DNA from: Leptobrachium leishanense
Lineage: Eukaryota; Chordata; Amphibia; Anura; Megophryidae
NCBI GenBank assembly: GCA_009667805.1
Contig: CM019063.1
Location: 89,865,877-89,929,876 of the forward strand
DNA length: 64,000 nucleotides
Reading direction: 5' to 3'
The position numbers and the translations under genes are program-made. Within the stretch, counting starts at the first letter, position 1. Each line of letters opens with the position of its first letter. The notes under the pieces are model-generated. The model did not search any database and was not told where the DNA came from. It saw only the letters and a list, made by a program, of their open reading frames with translations. Positions 44,424 through 55,351 of the stretch are shown in pieces.

Positions 44424-44960
44424 AATAAAAACAAACTTATGTCTGACATAACCAAACCTAGAACTAAATCCTACAGAGTGAAGCAGCCAGCACGTCTTCG
44501 CCATTCAGCTCCGAAGTAATGTCTTTAGTTGTTGATTAACTCGGTCTGATTGTAATCTTTGTATGCTGTACTCAGCCCGATTAATCGATAATGAAAATAG
44601 TTGTCAACTAATCGACTCGTTATTTCAGCTCTAGTCTAAATGTTTTGCCATTTTTATGTGAAACTGGGATAGATTGGAAATTGACTAAAAGGATTTTCAA
44701 ATTTTTGGCCAAAAAGGCTAAGCTTGGAAAATATTCTAGTTAGGGCTGAAACAACTAATCAATGATTAAAATAGTTGTCAACTATTCCCATTATGGATTA
44801 ATCGGTGTCGATTAATCGTCCTGTGTACAGCACACACTGTTTACGTTTAGCTCAGCTTCGGAGCTGATTGGAGAAGACACGCCGCTTCTTTACTAGGTAT
44901 GATTTAGTTCTAGGGTTATGTCAGACACAACCAGTTTGTTTTTATTCTGTTTACAGCAGT
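44424..44960. repeat. Two inverted partial copies of a hAT-like element
   Basis: 44424-44633 ends with ACAACTAATCGACTCGTTAT and TTCAGCTCTA. 44752-44960 begins TAGGGCTGAAACAACTAATC. The halves share AACTAAATC, CAGCTCCGAAG/CTTCGGAGCTG and TCTGACATAAC in opposite orientation. The CTA-type transposon termini face inward toward a 118-bp spacer, opposite to a normal element. Confidence 0.6.
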
Positions 44961-44970
44961 AGCAGAACTA

Positions 44971-46035
44971 CACTGCTGAAAAAAATAAAGGGAACACAAA
45001 CTAAGACATCCTAGATCTGAATGAATGACATATTCTTCTTAAATACTGTGGTCATTACATAGTTGAATGTGCTGACAACAAAATCACACAAACATGATCA
45101 ATGGAAATCAAATTGAGCAACCCATGGAGGTCTGGATTTGGAGTTTCCCCTCGAAATTAAAGTGGAAACCAACACTACAGGCTGATCTAACTTTGATGTA
45201 ATGTCCTTCAAACAAGTCAAAATGAGGCTCAGTAGTGTGTGTGGCCTCCACGTGCCTGTATGACCTCCCTACAACGCCTGGGCATGCTCCTGATGAGGTG
45301 GCGGATGGTCTCCTGGGGGATCTCCTCCCACACCTGGACTAAAGCATCCCCCAACTACTGGACAGTCTGTGGTGCAACGTGGCGTTGGTGGATGGAGCGA
45401 GACATGATGTTCCAGCTGTGCTCAATTGGATTCAGATCTGGGGAACGGGCGGGCCAGTCCATAGCATCAATGCCTTCGTCTTGCAGGAACTGCTGACACA
45501 CTCCAGCCACATGAGGTCTAGCATTGTCTTGCATTAGGAGGAACCCAGGGCCAACCGCACCAGCATATGGTCTCACCAGGGGTCTGAGGATCTCATCTCG
45601 GTACCTAATGGCTGTCAGGCTACCTCTGACGAGCACCTGGAGGGCTGTGCGTCCCCCTAAAGATATGCCACCCCACACCATTACTGACCCACTGCCAAAC
45701 TGGTCATGCTGGAGGATGTTGCAGGCAGCAGAACGTTCTCCACGGCTTCTCAACACCCTGTCACGTCTGTCACGTGCTTAGTGTGAACCTGCTTTCATCT
45801 GTGAAGAGCACAGGGCGCAATCTAGTGTTCTCTGGCAAATGCCAAACGTCCTGCACGGTGTTGGGCTGTAAGCACAACCCCCACCTGTTGACGTCGGACC
45901 CTCATACGACCCTCATGGAGTCTGTTTCTGACCGTTTGAGCAGCCACATGCACAGGTCCAGCATCACCAGCACTCAGGATTTATTAATTTCCTGGCTGTC
46001 GGTGACCAGATGAGTCACCAGCGGCGTGACGTCTG
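44971..46035 (-). pseudogene. Tc1/mariner transposase fragment
   Basis: The left edge is TA then CACTGCTGAAAAAAATAAAG, a Tc1-like terminal repeat. On the minus strand (46000-45355) the protein shows VHVAAQTVRNRLHEG, VVLTAQHRAGRLAFA, RPVLFTDESRF (first catalytic Asp), VMVWGGISLGGRT, LLMQDNARPHVAGV (second Asp) and WPARSPDLNPIEHSWNIM (Glu), the DD34E signature. The N-terminal helix-turn-helix part and the right terminal repeat are missing, and there is a frameshift near 45.77 kb. The copy is dead. Confidence 0.88.
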
Positions 46036-46065
46036 CACGTAGACAGCATGCTGACGTCACTCTGA

Positions 46066-46356
46066 GGCCCCATTCTCACGGAGCGCCCCATTCACACACA
46101 AATTGCGTTTTTCCTTGGGATTTTCATATATGCGACTTTGAGCGATAATATCACCGTTCTGCGCGATACCATTGATGTGTTGGCGGCAAATCGTGCAAAA
46201 AAGGGTCATCAACGAGCTACAGGTGACATTGAGCTGTGAGATGTGAACAGCTCCATTGACATGCATTGGAGAAGCTACATAGAGCGATATGGCGCGGAAA
46301 TATGCGTGATATTGCGACAAAAACCACGAGATAAATTGCTTGGTGTGAATTGGGCC
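46066..46356. mobile_element. Harbinger-like MITE
   Basis: Ends GGCCCCATTCTCACGG and complement of GTGTGAATTGGGCC. The interior ATATGCGACTTTGAGCGATA and AACAGCTCCATTGA recur in 48915-49197, so both belong to one family. Confidence 0.6.
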
Positions 46357-48165
46357 TCAGACTTGCTGCGTTCGTGTTTGGTTTCAAAGAGACAGCCGAT
46401 GAATCGGATCTAAGCAGGTGCTACTGAACTTGGGTGCATAAAGTGCTCCAGATGTGTAGACCATGCAAATTACGTGGGAAAGTTTCAGGGAGTTCTGAGG
46501 CCTGTTCAGTTCCTCAGCAGCTGCTGAATTGCTACATTGCAACGGTTCAATTTGCTGCAGCCATCTCACTGAACGCTTTGGCTGTGACTATTGAAGCAAA
46601 AGTGCAGAGGATTGCTTAACGAAAGGTGCTCTTTCTGCAATATGAACTGTTGTCCATTTTATTACCACTTTAGTGTTAATGTTTACCATGTTCCAATAAA
46701 TATTTGGCGTTTTGCTCCACCAAAATTTCAAACTGAACATTTCCTTTTTGGATTGTTTGCTCCGTGGAGGCGGCCATCTTTCCCACGTCAACTCAAGTCC
46801 GAAGTTAGCAGTGCTGAGCGTGGAGCTGCAGCACAACATTCAGTGCCAAGTTGTTAACTTAGCGCTTGCAGCGGCTGAGGAACTGAACGCGCCTCCTTAG
46901 TCTGAGCCAAAGCGGAGGAGCTGCACTCAGGGGGACAAAAGTGGAGTAAATTGAACTGAAAATAAATTTATTTGTGAGAAGCTGTCAGCAGCCTCTGCCC
47001 GATAGTAGATGAGGGCAAAAAAGGATCTCTATATTTTAACAGTGTTCAAGTGTCAATGATTTAAATACCAGCATTTCATAAAAGAGCAGATCGCAACAGA
47101 AACTTCACTTTACGCTTCTGTCCCTCTTTAGATTTTACTTTTGTGAAATGCTGGTATTTATTGTTAAATAATTTTGTTTTGCTAGAATTTCCTTTCAGTT
47201 GAGAGAGAACCTGGTTTGCTAAATCCTTTTACCACGTATCGCTGCCTCTGTTAAAGTCTCCTTTTTATTTGATACAGCCATAAAACCTTTAGGAAAAAAG
47301 CCTCAAAAACACTTTGTTTTCCTGTACTGGAAACTATTTATGTGCAGTTGATACAACTCTGGTTCAAATTTACTATGTTAACTTAAAACCTTTCACGTTC
47401 TGCATGTATCCTGTTTTTTTGAAAATGTGTACAGTGAGGGGTTTCCTGAGGATATTGAGTTCATGCTTTTCTTTCTCTTAATTGCTGAATACTGCCCAAA
47501 TAAATCACTATCACTGCGCTGAGTTTGGCTGAATCCCATTGTTTAATGTGTGTCCCCCCCCCCCCTCTTTTCATTTAGATGATTTTCATTCAGACATTTA
47601 AACTCTGTACAGACTATTCTGATTTACATATTCTACATTTAAGAAATGTAACCGCACACGTTCTAACATGCAGATTTGATTTATTTTGGTGGGTTGATGG
47701 ATATGAAATGCTTGTATAGAGCACTGGGTAATATAAAGATGTGTTTTATATATGCACTACAAATTTGTCTCTGTAGACATAATGCCTCTTGAAAGAACCA
47801 AGGGGATCCCTTCAATGCCATGTATTTGATTGGCTGTGTGTGTGCGCAAGTCATTCTGGTGCCATTTGTCAGGGGGCTGGTACCATGTTGCTTTTTATGT
47901 AGGAAACTTGAATCTGGCTAGAAAGACTTTTTCAAGAGCAGCTAGTAATTAACATTTCCCAGTTCTAAGGATGTGTGGGACATGTCTTGGGCTTTTCTTG
48001 CATTCCTATTCACCCAGCAGGCTGTGTAAAGGAACATTGTGGTTAATTAAGCTTGTCTCTGCTTTGATACATTGTATGTTTGCTTTTAATATATGTGGAA
48101 TATTATATAATTTGTATTTTGAGCCTATAAAAATCAATTATTATATCCAAGGAATATATAAATTC
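46357..48165. other. Intron 1 with one inverted-repeat candidate
   Basis: At 46497-46896 the outer sequences TTCAGTTCCTCAGCAGCTG and CAGCGGCTGAGGAACTGAA form inverted ends about 400 bp apart, possibly a MITE without a clear duplication. Apart from a C-homopolymer near 47553, nothing else is recognised. Confidence 0.45.
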
Positions 48166-48624
48166 TAGGGATGCGCCGAAACGGAAATTTCTGGCCGAAA
48201 CCGAAAATTCAGGATCGGTTCGGCCGAAAACCGATATCGACAATCAGACATGAGAACCTGGGCCTGGAGGCCGGGGACTCGCCTGATCCCGAAGGCCGGC
48301 CGAGCAGCTTGCTCGGCCGGGCCTCCAGGCCCAGGTTCGCATGGCTGATTGGTTGCACCTTACTCTCCTACATCCTCCTACTTCGGTCCTGAGCTCCAGC
48401 GGTGACAGTCTTCCGGCTGTCGCAGGCTGCTCGGCCGTCCTCCAGGCTCAGGCGAGCCCCCCCCCAATGGTTCGGCTACACGGTATTTGCCTTTTCCAAT
48501 AGTTACCCTTTTTTCTGATTGATTTTATGTATATTGTTGTTTGGTTAAGGATATTCTTTTGGAAATAATAGATTTTTATATGCTCAAAATAAAAGTTTTT
48601 TACATTTATGGATGGGCATCCCTA
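48166..48624. mobile_element. hAT-like MITE with TAGGGATGCGCCGA end
   Basis: Starts TAGGGATGCGCCGAAACGG and ends GGATGGGCATCCCTA. CCGAAA and CGGCCGA units are repeated near the left end. A palindrome GGCCTGGAGGCC and its complement lie inside. The terminus resembles those at 10412 and 53203. The flanks do not give a clean 8-bp duplication. Confidence 0.6.
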
Positions 48625-48914
48625 ATTTACAGTTTGTGTTTGTGTGTGTGTGTGTAATATTGTTGCGTGTTTACAGGGTTAGCCTGCTTTTGGTGATGAC
48701 ACCCTGAGATCATTTATATCTTTCGTCCGTGTGCAACACAGCAATTACATTTATTCTGTTTTGTATATATGTAACATGGTCTTTGATGTTCTGACCAGAG
48801 AGTCGGCAGATATAAGTCTGTAGAAAGGTTAAGGGGGCATATATGCCAGAATGATTATTTTGCCCTCCTTTTGGAACCAGTTTTGTAACGAGGAGTGTCC
48901 CCTTTTCCTATTAA

Positions 48915-49197
48915 GGGCCCGTTCACACTGTGCGATTTGAAAATTGCGTGATTTTCATATTCGCGACATGGTGCGATAATGTCGCGCGACATCACTGTTT
49001 TGTGCGATTTTTTGCAAAGCCCCACCAATACAAATCACAACATCGCAGATAGCAAAACACAAAAAAAGGGTCATGTACCTGCGACATTCGACATCGCGCG
49101 GCAAGATGTGAACAGCTCCATTGAAATGCTTTGGAGAAGCTACACAGCGCTACGTCGCGTCAAAATACGTGCCATAAATCGCAGTGTGAACAGGGCC
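48915..49197. mobile_element. Harbinger-like MITE
   Basis: GGGCCCGTTCACACTG and CAGTGTGAACAGGGCC are inverted ends; flanks TAA and TGA. GCGATTTTT, GTCGCGCGACATC and AACAGCTCCATTGA match 46066-46356. Confidence 0.65.
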
Positions 49198-49319
49198 TGA
49201 GGTGTCAAATCCAGCAATGGCTAACAGTGCCATGTGTGTTTTTGAAGCCGGAAGGTGGGTTTCTCTTCTGATGCTCTCCATAAAACGTAGGAGGCATGTT
49301 CTGACAAAAGATCCAAATA

Positions 49320-50151
49320 CCGTATTTTCCGGCGTATAAGACGACCCCCAACTTTTCCAGTTAAAATATAGAGTTTGGGATATACTCGCCATATAAGACT
49401 ACCCCTCTCCCAACGCACACCAAATAAAAATTAACATCAGAAAACATCAGATTTGATTTCAATATGGTAATTTTAATTCAAATAATTATGACATGCAAGT
49501 ACTTTGCAGGAAAACTGTCACTTAGTTATAAACTTAAGGCTGTTTGTCATCAAACATGTAAACAAAGCCTGCTTGGATCATCTCTCCCTGCCTGCCCAGC
49601 CCTCCCCGTCTCCAAGACTATCAGAGCGGTAGAGCAAACCTGCCTCTTTCACTCGTCTGGCCCGCCCTCGTATCCTATTACCATACCTCCTTCTCTGCCT
49701 CTCAAATCTCGCTGCTGAGGACTGCAGTGAAGCGGTGCAGGCGCGCATGTGTGAGATCTGAGAGGCAGAGAAGGAGGTACGGTAATAGAATACAAGGGCG
49801 GGCCAGACGGGTGAAAGAGGCGTGTTTTTCTGGGAACAGCGCCACTCAATCTTTTTTTTTTTTCCATACCCCGGGCGTCCTGGATGCCTGCAGCTTGCTC
49901 CGCCCTTCACTTACACCTTCCCGGTGAGGCGCCACCCTTGCTGCTTTCATATGGTTGCCGCATACGGCGGGGATGCGGCCACGGACATTTTTGAGCTCTC
50001 CCCACCATATGCGGCGACCGCAGATTCTCCAGTCTGGCTCGGAAGGTTTAGCACCCGCCCTATAAGATGATACCCAGCGTATAAGACAACCCCCGACTTT
50101 TGAGAAGATTTTCCTGGGTTAAAAAGTCGTCTTATACGCCGGAAAATACGG
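49320..50151. mobile_element. TIR element CCGTATTTTCCGGCGTATAAG with internal palindrome
   Basis: Ends CCGTATTTTCCGGCGTATAA and TTATACGCCGGAAAATACGG are perfect inverted repeats, flanked by TA. Near both ends the motif TATAAGAC-AC-CCC is repeated. A long palindrome at about 49632-49830 has arms GGCCCGCCCTCGTAT and GAGAGGCAGAGAAGGAGGTA. A diverged terminus (ACCGTATTTTTCGCTCC) occurs at 6914. No transposase. Confidence 0.75.
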
Positions 50152-51046
50152 TATAATATCACCCTCCTTAAAGAAATATGGCTTGACCTCTTACTTAAAT
50201 GAAGGGTTTCCCACTATTAATATGCCGTTTTTCATATTGTATGGCTGTCAAGTGATCATTGCAGTGATGGCGATCACCTGTCGGTAAACTCCAAATGAAT
50301 CTTATGTCCGAGCCCCAGCACAAAAACACTATCTTTTTTTAAAAAAAATTTTATGGGCTAAAGAAAATTGCAAATCTTTAATGGTTGAATAGAGTTTATG
50401 TGAAAACAGTACTTAATTAATTTTCCTCTAAAATCATGATGTGTGTGCATGCAGTTTAGTGATTGGGGTGTTTTTTATTTTTTCATTAATATTCATTCCT
50501 TAGTTTGGGCAGGCATATGTGCCAATGCTGTGTCCAATTTTTTTGTGTGTATATATGGATCTATGGTGCAAAGTGTAAAGCTGGTGTCAGACGTGCGTCT
50601 TTGAGAGCGGAAGGAGCCGGTGAGAGTGGACGTTCCTTCCACTCTGACGCCCATCTGGTCACCTCGTTGTGCGCAGTTAGTGCACTCAGCGCTGCAAGGC
50701 TCGTTCCTCCTATGGAGGATCGCGCTTTGCAGCCCCGTCAAAAGTGCGTTGTAGCTTTTGGCTTTCTGTGAGGATAAATGCTTAATGTGGAACACAGAAT
50801 GTATATAGGAAATATTAATGAATAGTCCCTGCTATGCTGCGGTTTAGGATGCACAATATCAAATGGACCAAAGATTCCCTTTCTTTGCCTATAAAATCCA
50901 TATTTCAGTAATTATTTTTTAAAAATCTCAGTCTCCTAAGTTTTCTTTTTCGATTCCCATGTTTGGTATAGGTTTGTCAAGCCCTGCATTACTTTTAATA
51001 TCTCGGTATGTGTATATCTTCTAAGAAGTCGTTTCTCATGTTTCAG
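50152..51046. other. End of intron 1 with repeat fragments
   Basis: About 50578-50770 is a fragment of the GGCCGGGGTC MITE family (GGTGTCAGACGTGCG, TATGGAGGATCGCGC). TTTGTCAAGCCCTG near 50976 is a hAT right end like the one at 33256. The acceptor TTTCAG lies at 51041-51046. Confidence 0.55.
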
Positions 51047-51199
51047 GTGGTATCATGGCAAGCTGGATAGGAATATTGCCGAAGAGCGACTTTATCAAGC
51101 CGGCCGGACAGGAAGCTACCTCATCAGAGAGAGTGATCGTAGACCAGGATCATTTGTGCTTTCTTTCCTTAGTAAAACAAATGTTGTTACCCATTTCAG
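51047..51199 (+). CDS. rasa1: rasa1 exon 2 (first SH2 domain, N-terminal part)
   Basis: After TTTCAG the exon completes Gln and encodes WYHGKLDRNIAEERLYQAG, then TGSYLIRESDRRPGSFVLSF and VVTHF. This is the start of the N-terminal SH2 domain of RASA1. The Arg in YLIRES is the conserved phosphotyrosine-binding residue. The exon ends AG before GTAAGT (51200), splitting an Arg codon. Exon lengths 221+153 leave phase 2, which the next exon restores. Confidence 0.98.
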
Positions 51200-51227
51200 G
51201 TAAGTTATATATAAAGGGTCCTTGAGC

Positions 51228-51265
51228 TTGAAAAAGGACGATTTCGGTCGAAACATGCATGTTCC
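51228..51265 (+). ncRNA. Hammerhead-like remnant beside a hAT insertion
   Basis: CTTGAAAAAGGACGATTTCGG is followed by TCGAAACATGC: a changed first box, GGAC stem, GAAAC box. The flanking sequence resumes after 51756 (CTGGATCCTCTG), so an old Penelope-related fragment was hit by the hAT element. Confidence 0.35.
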
Positions 51266-51294
51266 CTTTATTTTAACTGCTTGTTGGTGTACCA

Positions 51295-51756
51295 CACGGG
51301 TGGGGAACGTCCGGTACGGCCAGCGGAATCACTTGGTCCGGACCTTAGGGCGCCACAGCAGGGGGATGTTTAAATTCCCTCTCCCACCCTTTTACCTGAC
51401 CTCGCTGTGCTGCGAGTAATAGAATGAGGGGGCACGGATTATCCGCTCTTCCCTCACTCAGTACTGCGCACCGCATCTTCGTTTCGCACTACACTCCTAA
51501 TCTTCCGGGCACAGCGTGAAGGGGGATCTGGCACTCTTCAGCGAGTGAGGAAAGCCGGGATAATCCCCAACCCCTCATTCTACTAGTCGCCGTGCCCTGA
51601 CGTCAGGTGAAAGCGCTGTGGGGGCAGGGTGAAATGAATTAAATGGGCAGGGGGTGTAAATATAGCCAGCTAAATTTTAAGTTAATTTTGTATGCCCTCG
51701 AATGATGTTATCAATCTCCAAATGGCCCTTGGCAGGAAAAAGGTTCCCCACCCCTG
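51295..51756. mobile_element. hAT-type element in intron 2
   Basis: Ends CACGGGTGGGGAACG and GGTTCCCCACCCCTG are inverted. Flanks GTGTACCA (51287-51294) and GTGTACCT (51757-51764) agree at 7 of 8. No transposase. Confidence 0.75.
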
Positions 51757-52076
51757 GTGTACCTGGATCCTCTGTTTTTTCACTTGATTGTTCTACAAGG
51801 GTTTTGAGCAACCAGCAGGATAATCCACCAAATATAAAATTTTGGTTTGCACCTCCTTTACTGTTACCAACAGTCCATCTACAAACATATGTCAACTGCT
51901 AATACAAAAGGTAACTTTTTTATTGTGGGTTTAGTACAGGAAACTTTATGTTGGTGTACAATCTGTATTCAAATTTAAATGTTAAATATTGTTTTTTTGG
52001 GGGGTTTTTTTTACTAGCTCGGATAAAACGGAGTTTGTGTTTTTTTTTTTTTTTTTTTTTTAAACAAAAAACCCAT

Positions 52077-52252
52077 CAGGTCTATTCAAAGAACGGTGAA
52101 AGTCAGGAGACTGACTCTAGAAGTGAAAATTCTAGGTCAAAATAGCCAAACCAGAAACCTTCTCCCATTTATCTCACTTTCCAAATCGGCTATTTGGTCT
52201 AGATTCTCTTCTGTCAATTCTCCAGAGTTTCACCTTTTTCTGAATAACCCTG
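52077..52252. mobile_element. Compact TIR element, relative of 23822-24908
   Basis: Starts CAGGTCTATTCAAAGAACGG and ends CACCTTTTTCTGAATAACCCTG. The interior TAGGTCAAAATAGCCAAACC and CTCCCATTTATCTCACTTTC match the element at 23.8-24.9 kb in reverse. Confidence 0.65.
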
Positions 52253-52475
52253 ACCCTGTATATTACGGGTGAAATGATGGACATTACAATGTATGGGGAC
52301 TAGCGTAGCAATGACACACAGGATATATTCTCTCCTAGACGTGGCACATTTGCATATACTGCTCTGAGGTAGTTAAAATGTCAAAAATAAAAATTTGCCT
52401 ATTTTAAATTTTTCATATATTTGTCTTTATCCGTGACAAAAATAATGCTGGTGTGACAGGATCTAAACTCTAGAT

Positions 52476-52609
52476 CAGGGCTGTCAAACGCACTGCCCCC
52501 CGATGTTGATGCCTGCAATTCCCAGAATTCTTTCAATACATTAAATGGCCAGGGAATCATGGGAGTTGTATTTCAGAAACATCTGGGCCACTGGAGTTTG
52601 ACAGCCTTG
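52476..52609. mobile_element. Small hAT MITE in a repeat with an empty-site copy
   Basis: Starts CAGGGCTGTCAAACG and ends GTTTGACAGCCTTG, with CTCTAGAT and ATGTAGAT as flanks. The surrounding repeat matches the left edge of the window (about 28-95), where CTCTAGAT runs straight into GGTGTCC. GGGAATCATGGGAGTTGTA is shared with the MITE at 11597-11737. Confidence 0.75.
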
Positions 52610-52830
52610 ATGTAGATGGTGTCCATTATCTTGCACAATTTCAAACTGGGTCTGCATTACTAGAAACCAGGCAGAAATGGTCATAGTGTCGAACACCGTA
52701 AATTTGATGATGCATAATAAAAATTTTCTCTTTATATAACTGGCTAAATACTTTTCATTTATTCAGGGCTCATAAGCGGCTAAAAATATTTTGAAAGCTG
52801 AAATATCTTACAAAAGGTTTCTCTTTGTAG

Positions 52831-52966
52831 GATAATAGCAATGTGTGGTGACTTCTATATCGGAGGGCGAAGGTTTTCGTCGCTGTCTGACCTCATAGGT
52901 TACTATAGTCATGTGTCATGTTTGCTGAAAGAAGAAAGGCTAATTTTTCCTGTTGCACCTCCAGAG
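52831..52966 (+). CDS. rasa1: rasa1 exon 3 (first SH2 domain, C-terminal part)
   Basis: After CTTTGTAG the exon completes Arg and encodes IIAMCGDFYIGGRRFSSLSD, LIGYYSHVSCLL and FPVAPPE, the end of the first RASA1 SH2 domain. It ends GAG before GTGAGT (52967), in phase 0. Open sequence beyond the donor has no RASA1 likeness. Confidence 0.98.
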
Positions 52967-53345
52967 GTGAGTTGGAATTCTGTAGAAAGCCAATCATTTG
53001 AGCAATTTGTTGTTGAAGGTTATCTGTCTCGATTGCAAAGGCAATTTCGTTTTCAGGTTTTTTAAATCTAGTGTACGCATACAATATTTGTGATTATTGA
53101 CATGTCCTTTATTTACACTTTCTTCTGCGTATGCACAGCAGGAGGAAAATATACAAAATATCCCAAAGTTTCGAGAGACTGTAGTTGGGCCTAGATAAAT
53201 AGTAGGGATGCACCGATACCACTTTTTTAAGACCGAGTACGAGTACCGATACTTTTGTTCAAGTACTCACCGATACCAATTACCGATACTTTTATTTTAT
53301 GCCATGTGACGCTTTCCAATAAGAACAGACCTCATATAAAGCCCC

Positions 53346-53880
53346 CAGGTCTCATAGATATGCCCCTGCTCATGGATAATTGCCCCCCCAGCTCATGGAT
53401 ATGCCCCCCAGCTCATGGATATGCCCCATTGCTCATGGATATGCCCCATTGCTCATGGATATTGCCCCTTGCTCATGGATATTGCCCCTTGCTCATGGAT
53501 ATTGCCCCTTGCTCATGGATATTGCCCCATTGCTCATGGATATTGCCCCATTGCTCATGGATATTGCCCCATTGCTCATGGATATGCCCCATTGCTCATG
53601 GATATTGCCCCATTGCTCATGGATATGCCCCATTGCTCATGGATATTGCCCCATTGCTCATGGATATTGCCCCATTGCTCATGGATATTGCCCCATTGCT
53701 CATGGATATTGCCCCATTGCTCATGGATAATGCCCCATTGCTCATGGATATTGCCCCATTGCTCATGGATATTGCCCCATTGCTCATGGATATTGCCCCA
53801 TTGCTCATGGATATTGCCCCATTGCTCATGGATATTGCCCCATTGCTCATGGATATTGCCCCATTGCTCATGGATATGCC
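53346..53880. repeat. Minisatellite, GCTCATGGATATTGCCCCATT
   Basis: About 18-21-bp units, very homogeneous from 53520 on. The complement reads GGGGCAATATCCATGAGC, the core of the arrays at 7212-7910 and 24080-24375. More variable, shorter units lie at the left edge. Confidence 0.93.
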
Positions 53881-53934
53881 CCCCCCCCCCGCTCCGCTCC
53901 GCTCCGCTCATACTTACCTTCCTTCAGCGCCGCC

Positions 53935-54300
53935 GAGAATGTCTTCGCGCGCGCGCGCTGGTTGGAAGGACCCCAGCCGCGACCACGTGGGACCATGTGA
54001 TCACGGCTGGGGTCCTTCCAACCAGCGCACGCGCGGAAACTTTCCCGGCGTCGCTGAAGGAAGGTAAGTATGAGCGGAGAGCAGCTGCAGGGCCTGTCCG
54101 AATGCTCTATCGGCATTCGGACAGGCCCTGCAGCTGCTCACTTTGTTTAATACTTACCTTCCTTCAGCGACGCCGGGAAAGTTTCCGCGCGTGCGCTGGT
54201 TGGAAGGACCCCAGCCGTGATCACATGGTCCCACGTGGTCGCGGCTGGGGTCCTTCCAACCAGCGCGCGCGCGCGAAGACATTCTCGGCGGCGCTGAAGG
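53935..54300. repeat. Nested GC-rich palindromes
   Basis: CTTACCTTCCTTCAGCG at 53916 and 54155 and its complement at 54052 and 54291 frame copies of GGTTGGAAGGACCCCAGCCG and complement. About 53914-54105 is mirrored by 54116-54315, with each half also self-complementary around CGTGGGACCATGTGATCACG. It can form several alternative hairpins. Confidence 0.8.
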
Positions 54301-54817
54301 AAGGTAAGTATCGCAGAGCTCTAGGGGCGGCTGTCCGAATGCCGATAGAGCATTCGGACAGCCGCCGCAGCCCCTCGGATACCGGAAGCCGGCTCAATGC
54401 CGGCTTCCGGTATCGGAAAAAAATATCGGGGGTACTGCACGAGTACCAAGTACTCCTGCAGTACCCAGTATCGCCCCGATACCGATACTAGTATCGGTAT
54501 CGGTGCAACCCTAATAAATAGGGACTGAGGATGTCAACAGTTAAAAAAGGAAACCTGCTGTTAGTAAAATAGCAATCCCCTGTCAACATTTTACCATGAC
54601 TTTCTTCCATTGCCTGCTGTGAGCAGAATGTCCCACAGGCCAGCCCTCCATGTCTGCCAGTCACATATATATTATATGAGGGATACACTGCCTACATTCT
54701 CCTGCGTTTAATTTTTATTGGAACAGAGAGGACCCCCTCACTGTTTTGGGATGCATGTGGGATGTGTATGGTATGTAGAACATGGTATGTGTGTTTGCAT
54801 GGTGTGCTAATTGGTTA

Positions 54818-55248
54818 GGCTGGGGTCAGACTAGCACACTTTTAATGTGCGTTTAGGCGCACTTAATCACGGCCGCACTAGCAGCAAATGACGCGCAATG
54901 ACGACCAATATACGAAGTACGGCCACACGAAAGTCCGGCCGCGCAACGCAAGTGGAAAATGAACAAATTTTTTTGAGAACGCAGAACCGCTAGTACGGAC
55001 GTACAGAGTGTGCTGCGGCGGCATAGCGGCGTGTGTGCGTGATTTGGAGATGTCAGACGCTGCTAATGTCCGGCCAACATAACGTCTAGTTAGACACCCA
55101 AAGTTTCCTGGTTTGGATCCGCAAAAAATCACGCACAAAAATGCGAATCGTATGACCGTTTTTGCGCATTCCGTGAAAAATTACGGCAATGCGTTCGGAC
55201 GCACTTTATGACGGTCGCTGCGAAAAATGCGTTGGTCTGACCCTAGCC
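54818..55248. mobile_element. PIF/Harbinger-like MITE in intron 3
   Basis: Starts GGCTGGGGTCAGACTAG and ends GGTCTGACCCTAGCC; flanks TTA and TTT. Its termini match those at 30721-31163, with CGTACTT/CGGACG-rich interior. It ends about 100 bp before exon 4. Confidence 0.65.
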
Positions 55249-55351
55249 TTTAAGGTTTTCGAGCCTTGATCATCTCTTTAGTTCCCACATTCCTATGTAG
55301 ACATTAAACTTGTCCTTATTTACCATTTAAGTTTGAGTTTCTTTCTTTCAG

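Larger units (their letters stand above)
53203..54513. mobile_element. hAT-type element carrying the shared minisatellite, TSD ATAAATAG
   Basis: A perfect 8-bp duplication ATAAATAG lies at 53195-53202 and 54514-54521. Ends TAGGGATGCACCGATACC and GGTATCGGTGCAACCCTA are inverted. GAGTACCGATAC-type motifs recur near both ends. Inside are minisatellite 53346-53880 and paired GC-rich palindromes (53935-54300). Long frames through the minisatellite are artefacts. Confidence 0.88.

Noticed and set aside
48171..48392. Open frame starting MRRNGNFWPKPKIQDRFG
   Set aside because: It lies in the hAT-like element and reads its CCGAAA subterminal repeats.
53255..54491. Long open frames (up to about 358 codons) rich in repeated MDIAPL / HCSWIL
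   Set aside because: They read through the minisatellite and palindromes of the hAT element; unit length keeps several frames open at once, on both strands. No start context, splice signal or family motif.
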